5,214 nt of DNA, from contig CAZOPR010000021.1 in NCBI GenBank assembly GCA_964581895.1, forward strand, positions 1 to 5,214. The letters are read 5' to 3'. This document shows, piece after piece, positions 5,155-5,214 of this stretch; the stretch's first letter is position 1; every line of letters begins with the position of its first letter. This DNA comes from Exilispira sp964581895 (lineage in GTDB: Bacteria > Spirochaetota > JAAYUW01). The notes beneath the pieces were generated by a model, which was not told the DNA's origin, did not search any database, and worked only from the letters and a program-made list of their open reading frames with translations. Position numbers and translations under genes: made by a program.

Positions 5155-5214
5155 TCAGTTTCAAAAAGGGTGATTTTTAGGCTTTTCCAGTCTCAAAAAG
5201 AGTGACTCTTAACA
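5155..5214 (-). repeat. Right terminal inverted repeat with two transposase-site repeats
   Basis: Read on the minus strand it begins TGTTAAGAG at 5214 and contains R1, TCACTCTTTTTGAGACTGG (5187-5205), and R2, TCACCCTTTTTGAAACTGA (5155-5173). The two copies start 32 bases apart, against 24 at the left end. The ends are therefore asymmetric in spacing, as in Mu and Tn7, where the asymmetry distinguishes left from right. The extra 8 bases lie in the spacer between R1 and R2. Confidence 0.9.

Larger units (their letters stand above)
207..5214 (-). mobile_element. Mu/Tn7/Tn5053-like transposon with ParB-like and zinc-ribbon accessory genes
   Basis: The element is 5008 bp, bounded by inverted ends that start TGTTA and agree at 25 of the first 27 bases. 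Each end carries two copies of a 19-bp repeat, typical of elements whose DDE transposase binds several sites per end (Mu, Tn7, Tn5053 groups). All genes read from the right end toward the left end: zinc-ribbon protein, ParB-like protein, DD35E transposase, AAA+ ATPase, small protein. No cargo, resolvase, TniQ or Cas gene is seen. The right end coincides with the edge of the window, so the right target duplication cannot be read. The boundaries follow from end-to-end comparison; the family placement follows from the transposase and ATPase motifs. Confidence 0.88.

Overview
The window is dominated by one compact, complete-looking transposon of the Mu/Tn7/Tn5053 (rve-type DDE transposase plus AAA+ ATPase) kind, at positions 207-5214, inserted in the DNA of what is probably a Gram-positive Clostridia-like bacterium (Firmicutes). 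The host guess rests on strong GGAGG-type ribosome binding sites, TTG and GTG start use, and an AT-rich flank; no species can be named from the sequence. The right edge of the window coincides with the right end of the element, so only the left junction is visible.

Layout: positions 1-206 are host flank, with the first 18 codons of a membrane-anchored protein gene (minus strand, running off the left edge) and its promoter at 158-185. The left end of the element (207-258) and the right end (5155-5214) are inverted with respect to each other. Each begins TGTTA and carries two copies of a 19-bp repeat, as expected for multiple transposase binding sites. Just inside the left end are a strong minus-strand terminator (286-318) and a row of three perfect hairpins (354-412). 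Just inside the right end is a hairpin with T-runs on both sides (5108-5139), probably a bidirectional terminator.

All five element genes lie on the minus strand and read from right to left: a zinc-ribbon protein resembling DUF6431 (4360-5080, with a 1-nt phase problem at its start), a ParB-like protein (3308-4234), a DD35E transposase (1606-3327), a MuB/TnsC/ExeA-type ATPase (749-1588) and an unrecognised 106-aa protein (413-733). The last four are packed tightly, with overlaps or gaps under 20 bases and their own ribosome binding sites, and look like one operon.

The transposase and ATPase form the usual core: the transposase binds the ends and joins strands, and the ATPase chooses and prepares target DNA. 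What is unusual is the rest. There is no recognisable TniQ/TnsD, resolvase, Cas protein, resistance gene or other cargo. In their place are a ParB-fold protein, a zinc-ribbon protein and a small helical protein, which makes the ParB-like protein a candidate target-selection, target-immunity or regulatory subunit. That role is inference. The tandem hairpins next to the left end may be a structured RNA or a DNA-level binding site and are the least explained part of the window.
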